From NCBI GenBank assembly GCA_947561715.1, contig OX387197.1, forward strand, positions 8,739,001 to 8,803,000: DNA of 64,000 nt. Direction: 5' to 3'. Source of the DNA: Ascidia mentula. Its lineage: Eukaryota; Chordata; Ascidiacea; Phlebobranchia; Ascidiidae. Under the pieces are notes generated by a model, which ran no database searches, was not told the origin of the DNA, and saw only the letters and a list, made by a program, of their open reading frames with translations. Shown in pieces: positions 1 through 13,700 of the stretch; positions within the stretch are counted from its first letter, which is position 1, and every line of letters begins with the position of its first letter. The translations under genes and the position numbers were made by a program.

Positions 1-3000
1 TACAGTATCCTTGTATCTAACAACTTCAAAGTTGTTTAAAATTTGTTCTTTTTTACATTTCTTTTACTATGCGTCTATGACGTAAGAATGCACACTTATC
101 GCTATTGTTTGTAGTGTTTTCAATGCTGATTGCGTTGCAAAACGATGTGACATAAGTCCGGGGTTCGACAAAATACAGGTTCACAAAATGGTGTCCGCGG
201 CCAAAAAGTTTGGGAAACCCTGCTATAGGGGGTTTAAGAAAGTAAATGATGGTGTCTGGTAATAGATTTGCTGAATATTGCAACAATATGGTACAATAAT
301 ATTTGTCATATATCCATTCTAAATATGGTAATTTCCTAGATCATTGCCACCATAGATGATATAATCTTGCGCTGGTTATTAAATGTGTACTACAGACATT
401 GTTTAAAGTCTTAAGTTTGCTTTAGAATTGCAATGTTATCAATATCAAATGTTTCAACAGATTTTTTTACGCAAATTGTCAATAATCAACTCTCATCACT
501 TGCTAATGCTCTTAACAATAACAAAACATTGTTTGACAAACCAAAATGTCAAATAATTGTCATGAGATAATTTGTACAGCATAGGGTATAATTGATTTTT
601 TGGTCACCTAAAACCAACTTTGAGCAGTATATATTTGCATATATCTGTATCTGCCAGAAATTATAACTTGCTTAATGTAACTTGTCAGTCCGTGCTAGCC
701 ACGCACATTTTTTTATTTTTGTATGCAAGTTAATGTGTCAATAAATATCAAAATACCAAGTGGATGTTGTTACAATACATGTGTATATAGTATGTTGGTG
801 TTGGCTACATGTGAAATTTATCTTAAGACAACAAGGAAGTACGCATACCATTGTTTTGTAAGACTTGCGAAAACTGTTGTTCTTAGCGTACCTTAACAAT
901 GCTTGTATTGAAAATTGTGATAGTTGTGTTTCAGCAAACAATACATGGTGTTATAAGTTGTGCAATCTTCTCTGTAAACAACACAGTAAATTTGTTTTGC
1001 AGGGTGTAAGGTCGCTATTGTTCTGTGTTTGTGCTGCTTTTTTCCAAAGTTCCTGAAGCAACAGTATTTCTCTAACAAAGCCACATTTTAACAACAAATA
1101 CAGAGGTAAGTGTACAAATTGTTGCGCCAGGGTGCATTTTTAACTCTAACAGCGATGCATGACGTTTTCATTGCACACTATCTGTCGCATGCCAAACATA
1201 TATGTAGGACTTTAGGGGTGATCTTAAAACCTGTTTGCAAAGCTTATTCAGTGTTGCTGGATAAAAAACTGTACATATACAATTTACGATGACACTTACA
1301 AAATATTTTTTAGCATTCTTGATGAAAATCCCTTTTCAAAACAATGGCATTCCAAATATGATGTGCATGCCCAGTGTTACACTTTAGCAGTTTTTTTTTA
1401 TTTTTACAAAATATTGACTGCAGTATTTAAAAATCGATGGACGAAAATGCAGCGTGAAAATATTACCTTTAAATAAATAGTTGGAAACAAATATTTGACA
1501 ATGAATCACCAAACAAAGTGTAAATATGGCTAGCATTTCTGCACCAAAGTAACCTTTTTATGCTTCTAGTGCAACATTAATAACAACGCATCAAACATGT
1601 AAGGCAAATGAAAGTTTTTTTGCACTCAAATCAGTGGACTACACTTTAAAAAGGCAAACCTACCAATCCAAGAAACCATTTAATAAAACAATTACTTGTA
1701 ATTAAACCCAAATTACTACCAGCTGGTGCAGCAAATTCAAGACAAAATCAACCTTTGGAAATGGAGCTATGTTAAAGGTCATGCATAAGAAATAAAAATC
1801 AATACATGTCCTTATGTTGAAAATTTGGATTTGATTCAGACAGGGAGAATGCTTTTGGTTCAATATTAGGCCCACTGATTTTAACCGTGGAACTCAAAGT
1901 TTTCTAAAGCCATCTGATTCAATAAAGGCAATAATAATATGTTCTTGTTCGACATTTAATGATGAATGCTTCCAGCAGGTTTGGTAATTACATACAGGCT
2001 GCTCTGGCATTTCAACAAGGTTTGTTTTTGTTAGTACCCTGCTCAAGTAATCACCATGATGATAAATGCCATAACTCTATGAAAAACGTTACCACAAAAA
2101 CAGATCCAGGGATTAAGGAAGATGAACGTTTTGTGGTTTCATGACACCCAAGCCCGCGGCGTCGTTATATTTTATTCATAAAGCATTACGTTGGAATACC
2201 CCGTCCGAAACTATCCAATATTCAGGACCTTTTGCTTTGCGCGTGCGTCATGAAAAATTCAATAAGGTAAACCATCGGTGACGTACAAACTCACTTTTAT
2301 TCAGCGTTGTTGGGAGTTTGTTGACGGCGGAAAACTAGGCGGACCGAAAAGCCTAGACCAATATGTTGCGCGTTTTAATGCAGGCAAAACCGCCCTGGTC
2401 AGTTTACGCATGAGGTTTCAACTGATTTTATTGATTGTTGCAAAGGCATGTTGATTGGTTGGGAAACCATCCGCTCCATTTTGTGACCCAGTAGCTTGCC
2501 AATTTCCAGCCAGGCGTGTCTTGGAGAATCGTAGATCGATTCATTGATTTTCTTCTTCGCCAAACCTCAGTTTTGTATACCAGCGTCCAGGCAGACGCTT
2601 CTCTTCAGCTGTATAAATTAGCGCGTTTCAGGCGAGGAGAAATTGGTAAACAATCCGCATACAGCAGTGCCAGTGTGATTCAACGTTAAAAATCAGCTTA
2701 TTCTTGCATTGCAGGCGTGTTTTATTTAGGCCATACTTTGTTGTGAGTAGTTTAATTAGTCACTTTTCAACCAACAGCATGAAACACGAAGCGGGCATTG
2801 AGGTGGGTGAGCTTTGTGAACAATAGTTTTGCCACCTGGTTTAACCCAGGAGGTTTCGCCACGGAAGTGGGCGACAATGCCCCTAATTAAATTCAACGCG
2901 TTTTGTCCCTTTGGGCGTCGGTCGCCTGTCAAGAGTAATCGGCGTTACTGCAAAATCTAACCGTGTACATTGATTCGCTTCACGGAAGTAAGTTTACAGC

Positions 3001-3761
3001 CCATTTCCAACGTCTTAATGACGTCGGTTCCTGGAACCCATTAAAAGACCAGTAGTAAGTGGGCTCTCGCTGATGACCTATATTGGGAAATATTGAATTT
3101 TTTTCCTGCTGGGGGCCATCTGTTGCGCTCGCCGATATCTCGAGCTAGCTTCAAAGGATACGACGGGCAACCCAACTCGCTTGTGGACGCACGAAAGCCG
3201 CCTGCACAGCGGAAAGCTTTAGCGGCACGGTCGTGCACAATCGATGAATGGCATTTTTTCCTCTCACTTGTCTTAATTAGTCCATTACACTGGGAGCGGG
3301 CATTGACCGCACAATGGGCAAGATTCATATGAACTGCATGGGTGCGGGAACGACCAGCAGCTCGCAGGCGTGTAGTATTAGAGAGGTTTTTACACAGTAG
3401 TCAGGTCAAATGGTGCAGTGTGTACAGCGGGTTCGTTATGAATTATTGATGAAAACATTAGTGTGCGCTTCTCCAATCTCCTGTCCGTGGTAGTTGTGTG
3501 CTGGACTGTATTTAAATCGAAAACTTGTCGTTGCGTGAAACTTCGCTGCGTTTTCCAATTCGGTAACGATGTTAGCAAAAGGCGTTTCTTTCAGTGTTTT
3601 GTTTGCTTAGTGCCGGCTTGGGGCGGTTGACACAGCGCTAAAAAATGAGATGGAAATTCTTTATTTGAACCGGAACGGTCTCGTAGTATTAACGCCCTTT
3701 TTCTCTGCCACGCCGACATGGTGTTGCCTGTGCTAACGTAATTTACCAACCATTGTTACAG
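1..3761. other. Intergenic region upstream of RAB3
   Basis: No convincing coding exon is visible; the open frames here are short and have no recognisable motif. Positions about 170-222 look like the right end of a hAT-type element: read on the minus strand it starts CAGGGTTTCCCAAACTTTTT. From about 2150 to 3760 the base composition becomes visibly more GC-rich than the flanks, which would suit a promoter or 5' region of RAB3, but no core promoter element can be assigned. The RAB3 ATG is preceded directly by an acceptor (ttgttacag), so an upstream leader exon or a trans-spliced outron lies here. Confidence 0.5.
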
Positions 3762-4869
<1,108 letters not shown>

Positions 4870-6922
4870 ACACTGCAAAATTATTTTAAATCCCAGTTAA
4901 CATTCTGAAACACAAGTTTTGGTACGAGAGCCACACGTCTTCAAGTATTTTAAGTTGTGTATGGATTTTTTACATAAATTTATTAACTTATGTTGCTGTA
5001 CTGGAAGCAAAAGATGTTGTCAGACTCGCCCATTCGTGAACAGCTTGTTACAAAAGCAGCGAATTTCCCTAGTTTGTAGTAGTGTGCAATAGTTGTATCC
5101 ATTTTTGTATAGTTTATTGACGTTACAAATATTTCGTGTGAAGAACTGCATCATGATCCCAGACCAAATCTATATATCAAGTCCATAACTACCCACACAC
5201 GCTCCTTAAAAGTTTTATTCTGATATATTTGTTCTTTTTTCTGTATCGCCGTGTTGTGCTGTAATTGTATTATATATAAACATTTTGCACACCCCCAGTT
5301 AGGGGTTAGTAAGGGGCCTGTGCATTAATGGTGTTTTGAACTCCGAATATTGCTGTTCGCTTGCGTCCAATTCAATGAAGCTTCATTTTTGGTTAATCGA
5401 CTGCTCACAACTGCCATGTTCCATGTTTATTTGTGCAACATGAGCCAAAAGTGTCCATGGAATATGCTACTACATAATGTTGCATACATCGTTTACTTGT
5501 GTTTGGCAAACTCTCTGGTGTTGTTAGTCCCATTTAATAAATAGCTCTACAAACACATGTTTCAGCAGTCCGCAAAGCTTTGGGAATTTAATAGCATTGA
5601 AACACATCCAAACTGCACTTGATGTAATGGTATGCTGCAGTGTAAAAGAGCCAACCATGATTATCAGCATCTTACTACATGTGCTATAAATAAGGCAATG
5701 TTTCCAGAGAAACAAATACAAATTTATTCACACATTGTTTATGCGACCCCAACACAAATCAAGGTCATACAATCGGATAAACATAATCACTGTGGCTTCC
5801 TGTGTATGCTAAGCATCCACAAGTTGTCACTATAGCCATGAAAGTGACTGAACGAGGACTTGAGGCAGTACCAGCAATTGATGTAAAGTTATATTGAACA
5901 TAGTGAACATGGCTCCTAAACACTGCATACCACAGCAAAGAACACATTACAGACATTGTTTAGGGAGTTAAAAACTAAAAAGGTGCTCATGAGTATTAGT
6001 TATGGTTTCATTTTACCAATGTCTTGAATCAAAGATGGACCCAAAAGGCAGAAACAAGCGAGACATAAGATATATGAAAGACAACCGATTTACTACAATA
6101 AACTTGATACATATTTAATTAAAAAAATATGTGCATCCTGTCGAAAAAACTATCACATGTGTGGTTAGTAAAGGTTTAAAATTATGAATAGCAATGATTT
6201 ATGTTAATGTTCGACATCAAATACGTGAATTAGTGCTATTCACTAGAATAACATTTGGTTAATAGATCATTGTTATTTTGCGATCAAGCGTATAAAAATA
6301 AACAAAGAATACTTGCAGACATAAATGCAAGTACCCGCTTGGAACTTGTTAAGTCCCTTTTTCAATCTAATTTCACTAAGCAATGCACACAAAAAAATCT
6401 TCCTAGAAAAAAAAGACTTACAAATTATGCTTTTTTCTATGAAAAAAAAAACATTTATAAATAAAAGAATTATTTTAACTGTTTAACAGGTAGAGAAAAA
6501 CTATACATTGAAATTGACCTAATAAGTATTTACATCAGAAAGTTGTTTACGTGCATCTCGTCAAACCCCTATCAATTTTAAGGCAGCACAAAGATTTGCA
6601 TACATGTGCTCTGCCTGGCCCTACCCTAGCTCTTCCCTGCAGCCAAAGGTATTTTAGCCGGAGGTGCCCCTAGCCTAACCCTAGCAGATGTGCAGCTTGC
6701 TTTAAGAGTGGAGTGGTCCATCCCCTAGATTTTAGTAGCTTGATAGCGACCACCCTGATGATGAAACATTGACCTAAAAAGAAAAAATTCACGTTTTTAG
6801 GAAGAAACAAAAGAGTGTGGTTTAGTTGTTCTTGTCTTTATTAATTTTTACAAATACATTTTGCATTGCAATTATTGAAAGACCTAAAAAGGGGTGATTC
6901 AATTCATTATGTTAGTTTAAAC
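4870..6922. other. Gap between RAB3 and a hAT element
   Basis: This holds the RAB3 3' untranslated region and AT-rich intergenic sequence. No canonical AATAAA lies close after the RAB3 stop; the first clear one is near 5534. The segment 6120-6480 is strongly A-rich. Around 6600-6720 there is a local CCCTAGC-rich stretch. No coding or RNA gene is recognised. Confidence 0.4.
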
Positions 6923-7639
6923 CAGTGTTTCTCAAACTTTTTTTCTGCACCCCAAAAACTCCTTAATCATTTAACAATGCCCAACAGAACTGACAAATTT
7001 ATTTGTTGCTTGTCAATTAATGCGATGGGTGAGGTTGGTGGAATGACACCAATTTCGTCTGATTTCTGATGATTCAATACCAAACTCTAGTTAAAAACAA
7101 GCAAACCATACCACCGAAAATCCTCATTTTCGAATAGCGATTATTTAGCGTTGATTGATGACACATTGTGACATACATAAAATTAGTTGTGACGTCACAA
7201 TCAATAACTTCTAGTTCAGCATGTGAGAAAAGCCCTTTTTTAAGTAGCATAAATTATACAAAGATTGGACTGAATCATTTGGGCCAGTGAATCCTTTTTG
7301 TGGTTCATACCACTTGGGGAGGTAAAACAATTTCGTTGTGTACCACCTTATTGAGTGTTACAAAGTAACCTAGGGGGATAAACTACCAAAAATTTTGAAA
7401 TCAGTTAAGATTTTTAAATTCGAACTATACCCGCAAATTACGGAAAGGTGCTCACGTACCACCTGGAATGCGGTACCACCGGTTGGAAAACACTGACTTA
7501 CACTATAAGAGAATATTTGCCCTGTCACCAAGCGCCCACCAATCGGTCATTTATTTCCTAGCGTCCCCCAATCGCCCATTTGGTCTCCAGCGCCCCCCTT
7601 CTGATTGCAAACGCCCCCCGCCCACTTTGGGAACCACTG
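6923..7639. mobile_element. Non-autonomous hAT-type DNA transposon with 8-bp target duplication
   Basis: The left end begins CAGTGTTTCTCAAAC and the right end, on the minus strand, begins CAGTGGTTCCCAAAG. Both match the hAT terminal consensus. The element is bracketed by perfect 8-bp direct repeats GTTTAAAC at 6915-6922 and 7640-7647. The interior has no transposase frame. A second hAT-like end (reverse complement CAGTGTTTTCCAACC) lies near 7472-7486, so the element may be a composite with a nested insertion. Its right end is 78 bp beyond the TNPO1 stop codon, inside the expected TNPO1 3' untranslated region. Confidence 0.85.
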
Positions 7640-7716
7640 GTTTAAACAATGAATATTGTTGTGTCCTTTACAACTTACCCCATGTGACCCTAATTAGCCC
7701 CCATAGGAGTATTAGT

Positions 7717-10700
7717 TTAAACCCCATAGTTTGCACTAAGTCGTTCTTTAAGAGGTTGAGGAAATTGTTCACAAAATCGAGTCCAAGATTCATCTCCAAC
7801 TTGATCTTTGAAACCATGTAAAATCTGGCAATAAAGAAAGTATTGGAAACACTGATCTAAAAATGAAAATCAAAATACAAGTTACTGTTTATACCTTATA
7901 GAACATTTCTTTAAGATCTGGCTTGGGGTGAACCCATGAGGCAACAGCATCACAGAAGAAAATAAAATCCTACAAACAAAGTTTTGTCAAACATTGTGTC
8001 AGTGTGTAGGGTTTTTTTTTCAACAAACTTACTTGAACAATTCCACCCGGGTTTACACCAATCATGGCACACATTCCACGGAAGGCCGAGTCTTTTTCCT
8101 CATTATCTCTTATGTTGCGAAGAGACGTGCACCTTAAAAAAATAAACTTGCAAATTTGCATTGAACACGACAGGAAAAACGAAACCAAAGTGTTCTTGAA
8201 AACATCACTATTCTACCCAACAATTTAAATAGACCAGCAATATTTTGCAACCTGGGTCATTTGTATTTTGTGCTTACCATGGCCTTGTAAACTGGGGCAT
8301 CATAGGAGCAACATCGGCAGGACATACAAAACCCAGACGTCCAATCGTAATTGCTGAAAACAGGTTTTATTTTTTATCGGATGTACACACAAAAAATTAA
8401 CCAATAGTACCAGTGTTTTCGAGTAGAGTTTTCGGTGTTCCTTGTTGATTTATTATCACGACAAGTGGACTGACCATCATGGAAACAAACGGCTGCATCT
8501 CGGAACCTGACATTTTCAACAATGTTAATTGAACAGACAAGTTCAATACAAAAATAATAGAGCCAATCATGATTGGTGAACTGTAGATAAACTGTCCTTA
8601 GTCATATAGTTACACAGATAAAACCCTGCAGGTCGAATATTGGCACTGTGAAGTTCCTAAACGATATGTAATGTCTGTATTTATGTTGAAGTTACATGTT
8701 GTTGACTTAATACTACATATGGCACAGCAATAGCTTTATGCAACCAGCAGTTATGTTAATATTATATTTTGCATTTAGTATAGCACAGGCAGGCCATTGT
8801 TTGTATATTAAAGCCTTATTGACATGATGCAGCAATTTAAATCGTGACCGTTCTGGTGCAATCTTTAACAGGCGATAAAACATTAAATGGAGTTCTTCTG
8901 CCACAAAGTGCATACTTTTGCATTGTTAATATGTTTTATTCATGGCATTTTAGTTTGGATAAAATTAGAAAAATCAAGGCTGCAAAAGTTCAGAAACTTA
9001 ACTGGTCCAGAAGTGAAAAAAGGTTTGAGAACCCCGTTACTGCTTTATAGTACTACAGGTACTTTAGTAACAACTTTGGACATTTTTCATAAACCTACCC
9101 AACTGAATCGAAACTTCTCCTATTGCCCATGTGGCATTGTTACACACTGATATCAATTCTGGGTTTAGGTTCTGTGCAAGAACAGGCATAAACTCAGCAA
9201 TACAAGGTTTCACGTGTTGAAAGCAGGCCTTCGTGAGATCCCCCAGTAGGGCAAAGGAGCTTTGCCTCACTTCCGCCATTGCATCCTGAAAAAAATTGGT
9301 GGTTTCAGAACCCAGAGAGTAAAAATTTTCATTGGTCAAACTGTAAAAACATTTGATGATACAAAGCCACCAGTTTAGAACACTGGTGCAGGTCTTAACA
9401 CAATGTCAGGTTTCTTCCATACTTGCACTGTTCACGCACACTCAAGTGAGTAATTCAGGACAGTGTGAATTAGTATCAATGTCTATTACGTTCTCTTGTG
9501 AGATAGTGGCTATTTCTTGACATGACAAGTCAGTCCCATTACATTTTTATGGGCCCCCAGCTATTAAATTTGTACGCTCTAACTATTACAAATCTGCTCC
9601 AGGCCTGTAGTTTGTGACCCATTTGTGTTGGTTAAGTCTAAATTTAACCTTGTTTTGCTCAAAGTTTACCTGCATGCATCTGTACATCAATTCAAGAACA
9701 TTGCTCTTTCCAACAAGTTGTTCAATGCCTGCACCCAGCCCTTCAGCCAAACCAGACAATAAATCAAGCGCCACGATCATGAAATCTTTGTCGGGAGGTT
9801 CAAACTGTTCTTGGTTTTGCATATATGACTGCAAAATAGCTTTGAATGAATGCGAAGGCAAACCATCAACATCAAAGAAATAAAAGTAAACTTACAATAC
9901 TGTGTTGTAGCGTGTTTTGTACAAGGTTGACACACCGATGAAAAACTGGCTCGCAGTAGGGAAGAAAACCAGTTTGCAGGGCTGTTGCTACTGACGACAG
10001 GCACTGCACATAGTGCACATTGTGACAAGTTTACTCATGCAAAACTCACTTTTTTGCACAAAATTGCTGGTTATTACTTACCTCCAATAAAGGAAAAAGA
10101 TCTTTGTCCTCATCACGTAGGCTGTTCCACTTTTCAATCAATGGCGGCATTAACATTTGAATGAAGTCGGGTTTGTTCATGTGGTTGCCAACTGAATCAG
10201 CGAGTGTTCCTAAATAGGAAAAGACAGTTATAACGGTGGGCAGTGGCGGATCTAGGGGGGGGGGTGTGTGTGTGTTTAGGTGTCTGAACACCCCCCTCAG
10301 CATTTTGGCACATTGTTTTGTGGGGTGTGAAAGTGCGATTAATTTCCCGCAACGCAGGAACGAACACTACGGACAAGAGTTCGTCTCCGCCGTTTCTTTG
10401 TTTCTCGGTCGCGCGCGCTGCATTCACACGGCGATGACTCTTATGAAACAATCTTTGTTGTGCCGTTGGTCAATAATCCATCAACAATACTGTTTTCGAA
10501 AGGGCGACCATATTTTTTCTTGATCCGCCACTGTTGATGATCAGTGAGGAAACTTACCAATTGCATCATATAAAATCAACAAGTTCTTGTGTTGGTATTT
10601 GTTGAATGCATAAACCAGGGTCTGAAGAATGAAGTGCAAATAAGGCACCAACTCTGTACACGCTTCCTCTTCTAACGTTGCAAAGGCACTAGACAAAATT

Positions 10701-13700
10701 ACTGACAATTACAAAAATTCCATGAAATTATGGTTAAACTGAAAAAAGAAAACTTTTCTTAAACTAACTAACGATCATTTTTTAACTTCAATTACCAACG
10801 GAACACAAGAATGCTAACAGATTTAAGAATTTTGGACCCGGTGATGCAGCCTGACAAGATTATCAAGAATTTAAAACAATACCTGCAGGCAGCTTCTTGG
10901 ACACGCTTGTTTGAATCGAGTATTCGTTTTAACAATTCATTCATCAATGGTTTTAGATACATGTCATGTCCATGCTGTTGAGAATTTGTCACTATCCAAT
11001 GTGCATATCTAAATCCAACAAGCGTTATAAATAGATAACCATTCGTACAATTCCATTGTTTATACCAGGGGTCAGTAACCCTTTGAAAGCACTGTGTTAG
11101 TACAAAGTGTTCAGTGGTTCAGCATGCCAACTTTTTGTTCGAACACCAAAATATATTCACCCTCTGTAGTAATGAAGACTTTGCGGCACCCCATTGTATG
11201 ACTTACAGAGTATTTTAAATTAGGGTAAATGTTAATTTAATCATTCCATGACAGTTAGATGCAATAAATCCCACACTTGTCAAGGAAAATACTACTGTAG
11301 CGGAAGTTGGAATCTCCCAAACTCTCGAAACCTTGCATGTCAAGTTTGGCACACTTACTTGGGGTTACTGAAACCTATTTCATTGTGAATCCAATTTTAA
11401 ATATACACCACTGCCTTATATAAACCGCTATTTCTAAATTTAACAAACTGAAAATAGATGAATATATTTACATGTATCTATTGTGCCATATGAAGAGATA
11501 AGCAAGGTTTGTTTTCTTACTATTATTTGTGCTTGTTTAACAGATCGTGGTTGCAATAAATCGCAGTACGATGAAGGTTATAATGAAATATTTAAGATTT
11601 GCAAACACTACCATACCTCGACAATGTCCAGCATGTAATAGACCGCACCAATGCTTTCTTGTCATTTAATGTTTCAGTCAAAAATGGGATGAGTTTTGGC
11701 AGGTGGGGAAGCATTCCGTTCATGCAACCTAACCAAACAATGCATTATTGTTGACATTTTGGGTATCAAAAATTCACAATATTCATTAAGCTTCTTTAAA
11801 AGCTGGATATCCATGATGCAAAATATGTGACTAAAGACAAGCAACATGATTAAAAGATGCATTATGTGTAAATTTTAAGCAGTTTGAAAAGCCCTTTTAG
11901 AGAGCTTAAAACACGACTATATACATATGTGTAATTTAGCAACACCAGCACCTTCTGCAATGGCACCGAGCACAAGTATTCCAGATTCTCGGAGAACCCA
12001 CTCCTGATGAAACAACAGTTCATTCAATTTCTCAAGAACAAATGGAAGGAGGTCCTCATGGAATACATTGGCAAGCACATCGAGACCGGCAGCAGAACAC
12101 TTTCCTGCAACCATTTATATAATCTTGTACATGTTTTACATCATAATATGTCTAAAATAGACAAAGAAAAAATGAAAATTTTTGTGTATAAAGTCAAAGA
12201 TAAGTATTTTTCCACCTAAAACCTTATTGGCTTTGTCTAAAAGAACCACCTAAAACATTTCTAGGACATAGAAGTGGTTTGGGCAATTTCCAGAATAAAT
12301 ACATGTAAAAAAAAAATTTTTTTTAGTGACAAATTAGCAAACTTGAATATTTTACAAATTCAATTATGATGCTGGCAAATAGGATCTACTTTTCGACTTA
12401 AATCTTACTTAAATTCCAGTCAGACAATGCGTCATCGTCATCAATTCCACCTTCATCGTCATCATCCACTTCTCCACCTCCGTTATCCTAACAATGCACA
12501 ATTTTTTTGGTAAAAACGGCTTAAACTCTTCGCACAAACAATTTTGTTGAAAATTTAGCATTTGAAATAACACAGAAAAACCTGGATGTCAGTCACTCCA
12601 TAAAGCCTTAACATCACTTACACCAGCTGCCAAGTTATGCTTTTCCCTCAACACACTAACTTTCATCAGCCTCTGGTTTAAACTGTCTCCACTGCAAACA
12701 TCTCCCTGATTGTTAAATATAATTGTGCTCGCCTGTGAATGGCATCAAAAGAAAAATACATGGAAATTCTGTTATCTTTCACTCCATTACTGATGGTGGC
12801 ATGTTGAAACCTTTCAAATAGTATCTATACCATATTATAGACTATTATATATTCTAATGATTACACTGTAAACATTTGCACCTTATTACCACATTAACTT
12901 TCTCACTTAAAATAAAGATATCACAACAAATAAAAATAAAATAATTTAAACCATATTAGTAATTTGATTTTAAAATGAACCCTTGCATGTGAGTAAGTTT
13001 TGTTTAACCTGCTGCTGCTGCTGTCCGTCATTTTGCATGCTGTGCACTTTGGATTTATGGAATCTCGGTTTAATATCCTCATCCTTATCAGGAACCATTT
13101 CATCTTCTTCCACATCACCCTAATATAGAAGATAAGATGCAAACAACAACACGGCTAATATCACACCCACTTGAATTTTAATGAGTCTGGTCAACAAAAC
13201 AAAGTTAATCTTACCTTCAACAAAATTACATCTATCTCCGAATACTTCATTCCATTGATCAACACAGGAATTAATCTGCATTGATATTAATTGTTAGTTT
13301 TATTTGCTTGCTTATTGAATGACTTGTTTCAGAAAATACAATTTTTTTTTGTAAGTGTGCAAAATAAAACATAATCAGAAAATCCTTATCACAACACAAA
13401 ATCAAAGGTTCTTTTATATTAAAAAACTGATTATATAAACAGTATTCAACCATATAAAAACGTTTATAAAAAAGCGTGGATCTCCCACTGACGACTGGAT
13501 TGGTTTGGGATTAAAGCGCTAAAATTCTTTCAAAAAGTGATAACTAGGACTGGCCTAGATTTCTACTTAATCAGCCAAGCAAGATGTTTTTTTTTAATAT
13601 ACATATTTCGCCTACGCGGTATCCTCAGTATTCTAAAAACAACAAACAACAAAACCACCAACTGCCACAAGTGCTAAACTGCCGAAACTATGGCATATAT

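Noticed and set aside
3041-3332. Overlapping open frames on both strands in the GC-richer region before RAB3
   Set aside because: GC-richer DNA yields longer chance frames; no known motif or codon pattern supports coding.
6755-6767. CTGATGA followed closely by GAAAC, resembling a hammerhead core
   Set aside because: There is no room for stem II between the two boxes, so it cannot fold as a hammerhead.
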